Source: Mageeibacillus sp. UBA1046 (GTDB taxonomy: Bacteria; Bacillota; Clostridia; Saccharofermentanales; DTU023). Taken from it: a stretch of DNA of 46,342 nt. How positions within the stretch are numbered: position 1 is the stretch's first letter; each line of letters begins with the position of its first letter. The DNA lies in the NCBI GenBank assembly GCA_002316595.1, contig DCDV01000004.1, positions 354,308 to 400,649 of the forward strand, given 5' to 3'. This document shows positions 16,459 through 24,497 of the stretch, piece by piece. Position numbers and translations under genes: made by a program. Below the pieces are notes generated by a model. That model saw only the letters and a program-made list of their open reading frames with translations, was not told where the DNA came from and searched no databases.

Positions 16459-18432
16459 CTACTCGAGTTTCGTGGGAATCTTGATTGTTTGGCCGACTTG
16501 CAGATTTGCTGCGTCATCTAAATCGTCCCAGCCATTGGCTTCCATAATTGCCTCGATAGCCGTATTGCGGTTAGCATTCGGGAAATATTTGCCGGCCAGG
16601 CCCCAGAGGGTGTCACCGCTGACTATTTCGTGATCCACGAATTCCGATGTCGGATCAGTAGCCTCCGCTTCGGTTTCATCAGTTGTATCTTCAGGTGTTT
16701 CATCAGTAGCTTCCGTTTCAGTACCACCCGGTAAGGTAATCGGGGTTTCCGTCTCTGAAGGTACAGTAGTTTCAACAACCGCAGGCGCAGTTGTTGTATC
16801 GGGATCCTCAGATCCTCCTCTATTCAATAATCTGATCAGAGCGTATAAACTTACAAGGATCAAAATGCCGAATACGACGTAGAAAATTATTCTCTTATTA
16901 CGCTCTCTCTTATTATAAGCAGCGTTGTCATCGCCATAGGGGTCTTCGTCATATTCATCATAATTATCGTAATCCTCGTATGGATCCGCCGGAGCTTTGT
17001 CGCGTCTGCCGAAGATTCCGCCGCCGGATTTCACCGGTTCTGCCTGCTCTTCTCCGTAATCACTTTCACGTCTGCGTTCAGCCGAGTACCTGCTATACTC
17101 TGTCTCTTTGGGGGCAGCACCTCCCGGGACGTATCTGCCTCCGCCGGAGATGTCATCTCTTCTGTATCTGTCTTCCGGAGCCTTCTGGTATTGGATTTGA
17201 TCGCTTTCGGAATAGTCCTCATAATCGTCATAATCATCTCTGGAATCTCCATAAAGATCATCGACAGAAGTTGGATAGTGCTTACTGGGAACACTGCTGT
17301 AATCTTCATTTGACATGCCCGCGGCTGCTCCTGCGAGAGGAGCCGGGTAACTATCATCTGCGGGCTCTAAGTCATCGGCATAACTTCTTTTTAAGTCCTG
17401 AGGGCGCTGATAACTGTCGAAGACGGGAATCCCTCCGGCATCTTTGTCATCAAGATCATCTCTCCGGGGTGCAGGAACAGGTTCACTTTTTGCATCTTGA
17501 CCTGACTTATAAATGCGCTCCTGCTCATCAAGAAGATTAGCCATGGAAGAGCTGTGATAACGCTGGGTTCTTGCCAAATCCTGTTCCTTTTGTTCCTGCG
17601 CCGGCTTCTGGGAAGGAACAGTACCTGTGGCAAATCTGCCAAGGTTCAGTTTTCCTGTGCGCTCCTCCGCTGTGACAGACTCAACAAAGCCAATTGCAAC
17701 CTGCAGCGGCTCGCCGGGATTTTTCGCTGAAGCTTGTGTCATAATCATGCCGGCTGCATCACTTTGATCTTCAGCTTCATATAGTAATCTAAGCATTTCT
17801 CTTTGTCCGACAGCTTCCATGACAGGAAGGTTACAAAGAATAATGCAGTCATTTGTTTCCAGCTGGGCGATGTTAGAGTAACGTATAGTGCCGGCTGTTC
17901 CGGCAATATAATCATCCAGTGACTCTATGGCGTTGCCATTATAGTCGATTGCTTCTAAAGCATAATCATCTCTGGTCATGGGATATATGACATCATTTCG
18001 ATATAGGTAGGCACAGCCTTCTCCTATCGTCACTGCAGCAACTTCGCCGTCCATGACGACAACCCCGGAAAAGAACGGCTGACGATGATCCTGCTCTTTT
18101 AGTGTTGAGCGCCCGGTTACTTCCACCGCAAGCTCTGCCAGATTATTAATTTCTGTATCAATGTCGGTGGTGCCGCTCTTGATCTGCTGCCCTACACTGC
18201 GCAGCGGATTTACCCATCTGTCATCCGCAGGATCGGTACCGGGACGACCAAAAATTGACATAAGGAAGCTTCTGTCCTCTCTGTCAATTGTAAGATCTGC
18301 TCCACGGACCTCTCTTTTCCCCGGAATCCGACCGTCAATATAAAATCCATCTGACACACCTTCAGTGGGATAGTAACGGGCATTAACCGTCATTGCCAGA
18401 CGAGTATGAACTGCTCTCGATCCCTTGGCCAT
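16459..18432 (-). CDS. Single-pass membrane protein: degenerate PP2C-like domain, acidic linker, LysM
   Basis: Residues 1 to about 270 resemble a PP2C-type phosphatase core (FFSGVVVMDGEVAAVTIGEG, CAYLYRND, then LETNDCIILCNLPVMEAVG where active enzymes have a GD and SDG), but the metal-binding aspartates appear to be missing, so I read it as a pseudophosphatase or sensor. Residues 270-505 are low-complexity, rich in Asp, Tyr, Pro and Arg. One transmembrane helix lies near 511-533, followed by a Thr/Glu-rich spacer and a C-terminal LysM domain near 607-655 (SGDTLWGLAGKYFPN, LQVGQTIKIPT). The expected topology puts the head in the cytosol and LysM on peptidoglycan. It has its own promoter. I know of no named homologue. 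Confidence 0.75.
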   Translation of the reverse strand: MAKGSRAVHTRLAMTVNARYYPTEGVSDGFYIDGRIPGKREVRGADLTIDREDRSFLMSIFGRPGTDPADDRWVNPLRSVGQQIKSGTTDIDTEINNLAELAVEVTGRSTLKEQDHRQPFFSGVVVMDGEVAAVTIGEGCAYLYRNDVIYPMTRDDYALEAIDYNGNAIESLDDYIAGTAGTIRYSNIAQLETNDCIILCNLPVMEAVGQREMLRLLYEAEDQSDAAGMIMTQASAKNPGEPLQVAIGFVESVTAEERTGKLNLGRFATGTVPSQKPAQEQKEQDLARTQRYHSSSMANLLDEQERIYKSGQDAKSEPVPAPRRDDLDDKDAGGIPVFDSYQRPQDLKRSYADDLEPADDSYPAPLAGAAAGMSNEDYSSVPSKHYPTSVDDLYGDSRDDYDDYEDYSESDQIQYQKAPEDRYRRDDISGGGRYVPGGAAPKETEYSRYSAERRRESDYGEEQAEPVKSGGGIFGRRDKAPADPYEDYDNYDEYDEDPYGDDNAAYNKRERNKRIIFYVVFGILILVSLYALIRLLNRGGSEDPDTTTAPAVVETTVPSETETPITLPGGTETEATDETPEDTTDETEAEATDPTSEFVDHEIVSGDTLWGLAGKYFPNANRNTAIEAIMEANGWDDLDDAANLQVGQTIKIPTKLE

Positions 18433-18521
18433 AATTGCCTCCCTTTATGCTTAAACAATCGGACACACAAGTTGAATTGAGCCTGAAGAGCCGATTTGAT
18501 CGCACAAACTACTTTCCATAG

Positions 18522-18551
18522 AGTATAACATGAATGCAAAAATTGCTTCAA
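18522..18551 (-). promoter_or_regulatory. Sigma-70 promoter of the PP2C-like/LysM gene
   Basis: Minus-strand TTGAAG (18551-18546), an 18-bp spacer and TATACT (18527-18522), about 90 bp ahead of the start codon, in the gap after ispD. Confidence 0.6.
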
Positions 18552-18664
18552 TTATCTAATAACAATTTATTACGATATTAAAGCATCCTAATTTAATAGA
18601 TATTGACTTGCAGCACCTGACATAAAGGCTGCTTTTTCCCGGCAGTCATTTAGAGTTGTGAATG

Positions 18665-19444
18665 TCATTCCGGTTGCATTCGAGGGTTGCTTCTGATTAG
18701 AATCTCCGCTAGAGCAAGATCAGCTTTGTCAGTGATCTTGAGATTTCTGACATCACCTGCGACCAATCGCACAGGGCATCCTATTCGCTGCAGCAGTCCC
18801 AGATCATCTGACGCCTGCAGGTCTTGATTCTGCGGAGCAGATAAAGCTTCTCTGAGCAGGCCCAGACGTGCCCCCTGCGGCGTCTGCATGGCCCGGAGAA
18901 GGTCTCTGTCGGGAGAATTGCTCACCCAGCCATGCCGGTCAATCTGGCGGATTGTGTCAGTAACAGGGATCGCTGCAGCAACTGCGCATATTTCCTCTTC
19001 TAAGACAGATAAGGTACGCAAAATTACTGCAGAAGATACCAGCGCTCTGGCGCCGTCATGAATCAAGACCAAAGACTCAGAGGGAATACATCCGGCAGAA
19101 AGCCATTCAATTCCTGCCTGCACCGATCCGGTGCGGCTGGCGCCGCCCGGGATAACAGCCATCAGCTTCGGGTATTTCCCCGCAGGCAAGAGGTCTTTCA
19201 CCTGATCAATCTCAGCTGAAGCAGCGCAGACTATATAGCCTTTGATCTCAACTACATTCTCGAAAGCTGAACAGGTATAATTCAGGACTGTTGAATCTCC
19301 CAGAGGCAAAAGCACTTTATTTACTGCAGCTCCTAGGCGGCTGCCTTTGCCGGCCGCCAGTATTATGGCATAAGCGTCTTCGTTTCTGTGACTTTTTTGC
19401 ATGTTCTTATCCGGCATTGTAATCTGCCTGTCTTCAGTCCTCAT
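18665..19444 (-). CDS. ispD: 2-C-methyl-D-erythritol 4-phosphate cytidylyltransferase
   Basis: Third step of the MEP isoprenoid pathway: joins CTP and MEP to give CDP-methylerythritol. Seen: nucleotide-binding AAGKGSRLGAAVNKVLLPLG, GGASRTGSVQAG, VLIHDGARALV, a VTDTIRQ segment and MQTPQGARLG, all in the order found in IspD. The 259 residues include about 25 extra at the N-terminus. The ATG at 19444 overlaps the radA stop codon as ATGA, which argues for this start and for translational coupling. A later in-frame ATG would remove only the unconserved lead. No ispF is beside it. Confidence 0.93.
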   Translation of the reverse strand: MRTEDRQITMPDKNMQKSHRNEDAYAIILAAGKGSRLGAAVNKVLLPLGDSTVLNYTCSAFENVVEIKGYIVCAASAEIDQVKDLLPAGKYPKLMAVIPGGASRTGSVQAGIEWLSAGCIPSESLVLIHDGARALVSSAVILRTLSVLEEEICAVAAAIPVTDTIRQIDRHGWVSNSPDRDLLRAMQTPQGARLGLLREALSAPQNQDLQASDDLGLLQRIGCPVRLVAGDVRNLKITDKADLALAEILIRSNPRMQPE

Positions 19445-20844
19445 GGGAACAAAAGATCAAACGCCTCATTGATCTCGCTCACATAAAATATATCAAGTCG
19501 CTTGCCCAGATCAGTCTTATCCAGCTGAATCTTGTTGGCAGCAGGAACTACGAATGAATTCCAGCCGATGCGATCAGCTTCGGACAATCTTCTTTCGACT
19601 TGTGAAATACCTCTGACCTCTCCGGTTAATCCTACTTCTCCCAGGATAATCGCATCAAAGCGAGGTTTTATGTCTTTGATGCTGGACACAGCAGCACAAA
19701 GAACGGCCAGATCTGCTGCAGTCTCTGTGATGCGCAGACCTCCTGTAACATTGACATAAGCATCCATTCTGCTCAGATCAAGATTTGTCTTCTTATCCAG
19801 TACGGCTAGTAAAAGAGACAGCCGCATCCGGTCAATACCTTGTGTAGTGCGCAAGGGAGTGGCATATGAACTGGCGGATACAAGTGCCTGAATCTCCAGC
19901 AGCAGAGGTCTTGTGCCCTCAATAGTTGAGGTAACAACTGATCCGCTGACTCCCATTGGTCTGCCTGACAGCAGCATTTCCGAAGCCTTGTCAAGACTGA
20001 CAAGGCCTTTATCACTCATATCAAAAAAACCTACTTCGTCAGTAGCACCGAAACGGTTTTTGACTGCACGCAGCATTCTGTAGCGCTGAATTTTTTCGCC
20101 TTCAAAATATAGTACTGTATCTACCATATGCTCAAGGATTCGTGGACCCGCAATACTGCCGTCCTTAGTTACATGACCTATGAGAATAACCGTAATTGAA
20201 TTTTCTTTGGCCAGGCGCAATAAGCCGGCAGCTACCTCTCTGACTTGAGTAACACTGCCGGGAGCTGCGGCAATGTCTTCAACATAGGTGGTCTGGATAG
20301 AGTCTACTACCAGGTATTCCGGTTTGTGCCGGGATACTGCGTTTATAATGCTGGCAAAATCTGTCGCGGTCAGACAGTTTATTTTCTCTCTTTCGATTCC
20401 GAGGCGATCAGACCTCATCCTGATTTGAGCAGGTGATTCCTCACCGCTGAGATAAATCGAAGAATTCGCAGGCAACGCTCCTAATATCTGCAATACTAAA
20501 GTTGATTTTCCAATTCCGGGTTCGCCTCCCAGCAACACCATGGAACCTTTGACCAGACCGCCTCCCAAGACTCTGTCTAACTCTGTGATTTTGGTAGGGA
20601 TACGCAAATCGTTTTCTGCTGTGACATCAGCAAGGGATATAAGCTTGCTCCCGCCAGGCAGAACCTTGGTATCAGCTGTTACCCAGTTGCCTCTTGACGG
20701 CTGATCCTTTTCCTTGGTTTTCCCCGTTACCTTCTCCACTTCGACAAAACTATTCCAGGAACTGCAGCCCGGACATTTGCCCAGATAGCCACTGCTTTCC
20801 CAACCGCATTCAGCGCAGAAATAATTTGTTGTTGTCCTGGCCAT
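19441..20844 (-). CDS. radA: DNA repair protein RadA (Sms)
   Basis: RecA-like ATPase that helps branch migration during recombination. Seen: an N-terminal four-cysteine zinc finger (CAECGWES, CPGCSSW), Walker A GGEPGIGKST near residue 105, the RadA-specific KNRFG motif near residue 260, and a C-terminal Lon-like domain ending near LLFP. The 467 residues match the family. Pairing of radA with ispD downstream is common in Firmicutes. Its upstream region is almost entirely taken up by tandem repeats running back into the tetR gene. Confidence 0.97.
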   Translation of the reverse strand: MARTTTNYFCAECGWESSGYLGKCPGCSSWNSFVEVEKVTGKTKEKDQPSRGNWVTADTKVLPGGSKLISLADVTAENDLRIPTKITELDRVLGGGLVKGSMVLLGGEPGIGKSTLVLQILGALPANSSIYLSGEESPAQIRMRSDRLGIEREKINCLTATDFASIINAVSRHKPEYLVVDSIQTTYVEDIAAAPGSVTQVREVAAGLLRLAKENSITVILIGHVTKDGSIAGPRILEHMVDTVLYFEGEKIQRYRMLRAVKNRFGATDEVGFFDMSDKGLVSLDKASEMLLSGRPMGVSGSVVTSTIEGTRPLLLEIQALVSASSYATPLRTTQGIDRMRLSLLLAVLDKKTNLDLSRMDAYVNVTGGLRITETAADLAVLCAAVSSIKDIKPRFDAIILGEVGLTGEVRGISQVERRLSEADRIGWNSFVVPAANKIQLDKTDLGKRLDIFYVSEINEAFDLLFP

Positions 20845-20871
20845 ATTATCCTTTCACGACTCTTCTATTTT

Positions 20872-21003
20872 TTATCCGGAGGCATTACTCTTTATCCGGG
20901 CGGCAGTACTCTATATCACGAGGCAGTTACTTTTATCCGGCGGCAGTACTCTATCCGTAGGCAGTTACTTTTATCCGGAGGCAGTTACTCTTTATCCGGA
21001 GAT
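20872..21003 (-). repeat. Imperfect tandem repeat of about 20 bp, from the tetR 3' end to the radA leader
   Basis: Six to seven imperfect units of 18-21 bp, starting near 20872, 20892, 20913, 20933, 20953, 20971 and 20992, share TTATCCGG(A/C)GGCAGT(T)ACT on the plus strand. On the minus strand the two units nearest the gene are translated as the end of the TetR protein, and the others fill the gap up to the radA ribosome site. Confidence 0.85.
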
Positions 21004-21577
21004 ATAAGAAATTAAAGATCTCAGCCAAATCATCGATTGAATCCGGCTGGTTTTTAGACAGCCAATATATAATGGTATGCGTAATTCCGGCGGCATAAAA
21101 CACAGCTAAAATATCCGGGTGATTTGAGAATACTTCTGATGTTATACCCTGCCTGCTCAATTCCCTCTCTATCTCTTTCTGAAAATTTTTACGTATCATA
21201 TCGGCAAGTTCAATGTCCAGTTCTGTTCCGATGATGTTCTTGAGTACTTTATTATTCTCCTGAAATGACTGCAGAATCTTCTTAATCCGGACAGTGAAAG
21301 ACACATTTTCATATTCAGCAAAAAGCCTGTCACTCATTATTTCCAGGCAAAAGTGCAAAAGGGCATACTTATCCTGAAAATGGTCATAAAAGGTACTGCG
21401 GCTCACCAAAGCCTCAGTGCACAGATCACGAACAGTAATTTTTGAGAAAGCTGTAGTTTCCAGCAGTGAAAACATTGCAGTCACCAGGGCCTGCCTGGTT
21501 TTTGTGATGCGTAAATCCTGTTTCGTCACCTCTGTCACAAAGCTTTCATCATACTCTAGACTGACGTTTAAGTTCAC
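20951..21577 (-). CDS. TetR/AcrR family transcriptional regulator
   Basis: DNA-binding repressor of 208 residues. The N-terminal helix-turn-helix is clear (LLETTAFSKITVRDLCTEA, then SRSTFYDHFQDKYALLHF); the C-terminal ligand domain is less conserved and resembles the DhaS-type branch. The last 15 or so residues (LRIKSNC then LRIKVTAYG) are encoded by tandem repeat units and are probably not part of the ancestral protein. It is transcribed away from the zinc-ribbon/ftsH genes across a 345-bp gap, so it could control that pair or itself. Ligand and targets are unknown. Confidence 0.9.
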   Translation of the reverse strand: MNLNVSLEYDESFVTEVTKQDLRITKTRQALVTAMFSLLETTAFSKITVRDLCTEALVSRSTFYDHFQDKYALLHFCLEIMSDRLFAEYENVSFTVRIKKILQSFQENNKVLKNIIGTELDIELADMIRKNFQKEIERELSRQGITSEVFSNHPDILAVFYAAGITHTIIYWLSKNQPDSIDDLAEIFNFLYLRIKSNCLRIKVTAYG

Positions 21578-21737
21578 TTCTTTAAATTATACAACAAGAA
21601 GACATGTTTTAGAGTGTTCGGCACTGCGCACAGCAGGCAGGTCATTCGCCATGTTGACACTGTCCCCGGCAGAATTTGGTTATTGAGTGTAATTATCTGA
21701 TCTATTCGTGTTGATTTTTCCTCCTGACAGTCCGAAA

Positions 21738-21781
21738 TGAGGACATCTGTGAACATTGCTGAGGACATCTGCGAACATTGC
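21738..21781 (+). repeat. 22-bp direct tandem duplication
   Basis: Two adjacent 22-bp copies (21738-21759 and 21760-21781) differ at one base. Both contain GAGGACATCTG and GAACATTGC. Confidence 0.9.
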
Positions 21782-21802
21782 CGGGGGACAATAATATTAT
21801 CA

Positions 21803-21824
21803 GGACACTTCTCCGCAAGTGTCC
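21803..21824. promoter_or_regulatory. Inverted repeat, possible TetR operator
   Basis: Perfect 8-bp arms GGACACTT/AAGTGTCC with a 6-bp centre, in the gap upstream of the divergent tetR. Size and symmetry would suit a dimeric TetR regulator; it could also be an RNA hairpin in a leader. Proof is lacking. Confidence 0.4.
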
Positions 21825-21922
21825 GTTAACTTGCACATCTGACAATTTGACTCTGTCGCTGAGAAGGACCGTCAGATAAAATAATAGTGTCAGTCGCCAT
21901 TCGAATAAGGAGGTCGGGTTAA

Positions 21923-22210
21923 TTGAGGGAAAGAAACGCTGAAAGCGCGGAAGGCGCTGAACTAAATCAACTTGAAGGAGCTTTAGCCAAAAAAGAGCAT
22001 TCACTTCAGGCGCTTTATTGCCAGTTGGGAAAAAGTGTTTTGGAACTTGCGGATGGCGAAAAGGAAAAAATCGATATTCTCGTAGATGATATTATTGAGA
22101 CACGCAAGAAGCTTGTCGCAATAAGACAGGAAATTGAGTGCCCCGAATGTATGACTTACAATCCCAACGACAGCAGATACTGCCGGCGCTGCGGCACTCC
22201 CATAAAATAA
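21923..22210 (+). CDS. Small protein with N-terminal coiled coil and C-terminal zinc ribbon
   Basis: A 95-residue protein. Residues 10-65 are rich in Glu, Leu and Lys and look helical or coiled-coil. The C-terminus has a four-cysteine zinc ribbon (CPECMTYN then YCRRCGTPIK). The start is TTG, eight bases after AAGGAGG at 21908-21914. It is followed after 22 bp by ftsH and is likely cotranscribed. The family is a generic zinc-ribbon type; function unknown. Confidence 0.75.
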   Translation: MRERNAESAEGAELNQLEGALAKKEHSLQALYCQLGKSVLELADGEKEKIDILVDDIIETRKKLVAIRQEIECPECMTYNPNDSRYCRRCGTPIK

Positions 22211-22232
22211 ATCCCGGAAAGGAGAAACATAC

Positions 22233-24248
22233 GTGAATTCCAGTGATAAAGATAACATGAAGACAACTGTAGACAAAAATACGGATGATCCTGAAAGAAA
22301 CAAGCCCAATCAAATGAACCCGGGCAGCGGATACGATAATAAACGCAATAAGAGAGGCTCAGATGAAAGCCAGGAGCCGAGCGCGCCTAGGGGGCCGAAT
22401 ATATTTAATATCCTCCTGATCGTTTTTTTGATCACTTTTCTGATCAATACCTTTTTCTTAAACAGATAGGGGAAATCGCTGCAGACCATAGAATACAGTC
22501 AATTTATTCAACTCATTGAAAGCGGAAACGTAAGTGAAGCAATATTGAGTGAAACTAAAATGCAAATTACGATTACTGAAGACGCTGATTTAGCAGAAGT
22601 AGAGGAAATAATTTATCCGTCAGGGCGGATAGAAGAGCAGCCGGCTCCGGCTGCGAACAGAGCTTATGGAGTTGTCAGAGTAGAGGATCCGGATCTGGTA
22701 GAGCGGCTTACCCGCAATAATGTCTCCTTTAGTCAGATTTATACCTCCACCGAAGCATCACCTCTGACGAATTTCATCACTATGTGGATTATCCCTGTAC
22801 TGATAATGTATTTGATCTACTATTTCGTAATCCGCAATCTCATGAAGCGAGTCGGCGGCGGAGTCTTTGGCATAGGAAAGAGCAAGGCTAAAGAGTACAA
22901 CCTTGAGAAGAACACCGGGGTTACCTTCGCTGATGTCGCGGGACAAGATGAAGCTAAAGAGAGCCTGATTGAAATGATTGATTTCCTTCATGACCCGGAG
23001 AAATATCATGAAATAGGCGCCAGACAGCCCAAAGGATCTCTGTTAGTCGGGCCGCCGGGAACAGGAAAAACCTTACTGGCCAGGGCAGTGGCGGGTGAAT
23101 CAGGAGTCCCCTTCTACTCAATTACCGGCAGTGAATTTGTAGAGATGTTCGTCGGTGTGGGCGCATCTCGCGTGCGAGATATGTTTGACAACGCCAAGAA
23201 AAACGCTCCTTGTATCATCTTCATTGATGAGATAGACGCCATCGGCAAGAGCCGTGACAGCCAGATGGGTTCCAATGATGAAAGAGAGCAAACCTTAAAT
23301 CAGCTTCTCGCTGAAATGGACGGCTTCGACAGAGAAGAAGGAATTGTTGTTCTGGCAGCTACAAACAGACCGGAGGTTCTCGATAAAGCTCTGCTGCGAC
23401 CCGGCAGATTTGACCGTCGCATAATTGTCGATAAACCAGACCTTAAAGGTCGCGAGGAAATTCTCAAGGTGCATGTAGCAAAGGTTAAGCTGGATGATGA
23501 CGTCAACCTTAATGAGGTCGCTTTGGCTACCAGTAGCGCAACCGGCGCTGACTTGGCTAATATGGTCAACGAATGAGCGTTGCTGGCAGTGAAGGAAGGC
23601 CGCAAGCGTGTAAAGCAAAAGGATCTGATGGAAGCTGTAGAAGTTGTTATTGCCGGAAAAGAAATGAAAGACCGTGTGCTGAATCCCAAGGAGCGCGAGA
23701 TGGTAGCCTACCATGAGGTTGGCCATGCGCTGGTCAGCGCTTTGCAGAAAAACAGCCAGCCGGTTCAGAAGATTACTATCGTTCCCCGCACTTCTGGCAG
23801 TTTGGGTCATACAGTGAGCATGCCTGAAGAAGAGCGTTATCTATTGACCAGATCAGAACTTCTGGCACAGATTACAACACTGTTAGGCGGACGAGCAGCC
23901 GAGACTCTTATCTTTGGCGAGGTGACCACGGGAGCCTCAAACGATATCGAGCGCGCGACCAAGCTGCCCCGCGGCATGGTAACCCAATACGGCATGAGTG
24001 ACCAGTTTGGTCCGGTAGGTCTGGAAAGCACGACAAACCAGTATCTTGATGGACGCAGCGTGCCACATCATTCAGAGAAGACAGGGGCTCTGATTGATGC
24101 TGAAGTGCAGAAAATATTATCTGAATGTCAGCAAAGCGCTAATTATCTATTAGCAGACAACAAAGAGTCTTTAGAAAAAATTGCCGCTTATCTCTTAGAG
24201 AAAGAAAATATCAGCGGTGAAGAGTTCATGCAGCTCCTGCAGGAATAA
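22233..24248 (+). pseudogene. ftsH: ftsH-type AAA+ zinc metalloprotease with two in-frame stop codons
   Basis: FtsH is a membrane-anchored ATP-dependent protease for quality control. One frame of 672 codons gives a complete FtsH: N-terminal helix (NIFNILLIVFLITFLIN), an external domain (EYSQFIQLIESGNV), a second helix near 22785-22845, Walker A GPPGTGKT, Walker B IIFIDEID, an SRH segment (ATNRPEVLDKALLRPGRF), the zinc motif HEVGH and the third ligand in GASNDIERAT. The frame is broken by TAG at 22467-22469, just after the first helix, and by TGA at 23574-23576, inside the conserved VNE-ALLA segment. There is no frameshift. The GTG start at 22233 has a good AAAGGAG site. Some positions are also unusual (KLPRGMVTQ instead of LAR). 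Probable young pseudogene; readthrough or sequence error are the alternatives. Confidence 0.85.
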
Positions 24249-24271
24249 CTATCAGCCTGTTGCAGGAATAA
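24238..24271 (+). repeat. Duplicated ftsH 3' end
   Basis: TGCAGGAATAA, which contains the ftsH stop codon, occurs at 24238-24248 and again at 24261-24271, a period of 23 bp. Confidence 0.7.
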
Positions 24272-24315
24272 TTTTTAGCCAAAACAGGGTCTGCCGCAGA
24301 GCATTCCCGCAAATT

Positions 24316-24351
24316 AAAAGTCAGCAAGCTTCAAAGTTTGCTGACTTTTTT
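24316..24351. terminator. Terminator between ftsH and tRNA-Ala
   Basis: A 12-bp perfect stem (24316-24327 with 24338-24349) and a run of T on the plus strand end the ftsH transcript. Read from the other strand the same hairpin runs into TTTT and would end the tRNA-Ala transcript. Confidence 0.8.
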
Positions 24352-24426
24352 GGTGGACGATATGAGATTCGAACTCACGACCTCTGCGTTGCGAACGCAG
24401 CGCTCTCCCAACTGAGCTAATCGCCC
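24351..24426 (-). tRNA. tRNA-Ala (anticodon CGC)
   Basis: A 76-nt cloverleaf including an encoded CCA end. The 7-bp acceptor stem contains the G3:U70 wobble pair that marks alanine tRNAs, the D arm starts TAGCTCAG, the anticodon loop is TTCGCAA, and the T loop is TTCGAAT. The CGC anticodon reads GCG codons. Confidence 0.95.
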
Positions 24427-24461
24427 TCCTTGGACGGGGCATATTCTTTTTGCGCTTAGCT

Positions 24462-24470
24462 ATTGTACCA
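24462..24470 (-). promoter_or_regulatory. Extended -10 promoter of tRNA-Ala
   Basis: Minus-strand TGGTACAAT (TGn plus a -10 box) about 36 bp ahead of the mature tRNA. No good -35 box is seen at normal spacing. Confidence 0.5.
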
Positions 24471-24497
24471 CAAGAAAGGTATTCGCTGCCCTGCAAT

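Larger units (their letters stand above)
21578..21922. promoter_or_regulatory. Divergent intergenic region between tetR and the zinc-ribbon/ftsH genes
   Basis: This 345-bp gap holds a TATAAT on the minus strand at 21592-21587 (weak -35) for tetR, a 22-bp direct repeat at 21738-21781, and an inverted repeat at 21803-21824. On the plus strand TTGACA (21654-21659) and TTGACT (21847-21852) occur, but neither has a well-spaced -10 box. No gene is seen in it. Confidence 0.5.

Noticed and set aside
20872..21003. CRISPR array
   Set aside because: Units of about 20 bp follow each other directly with no unique spacers, and no cas genes are present.
22233..24248. Altered genetic code with TAG or TGA read as sense
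   Set aside because: TAG ends rpsU, fhs and lplA, and TGA ends radA and the DUF2298 gene, at normal protein ends.
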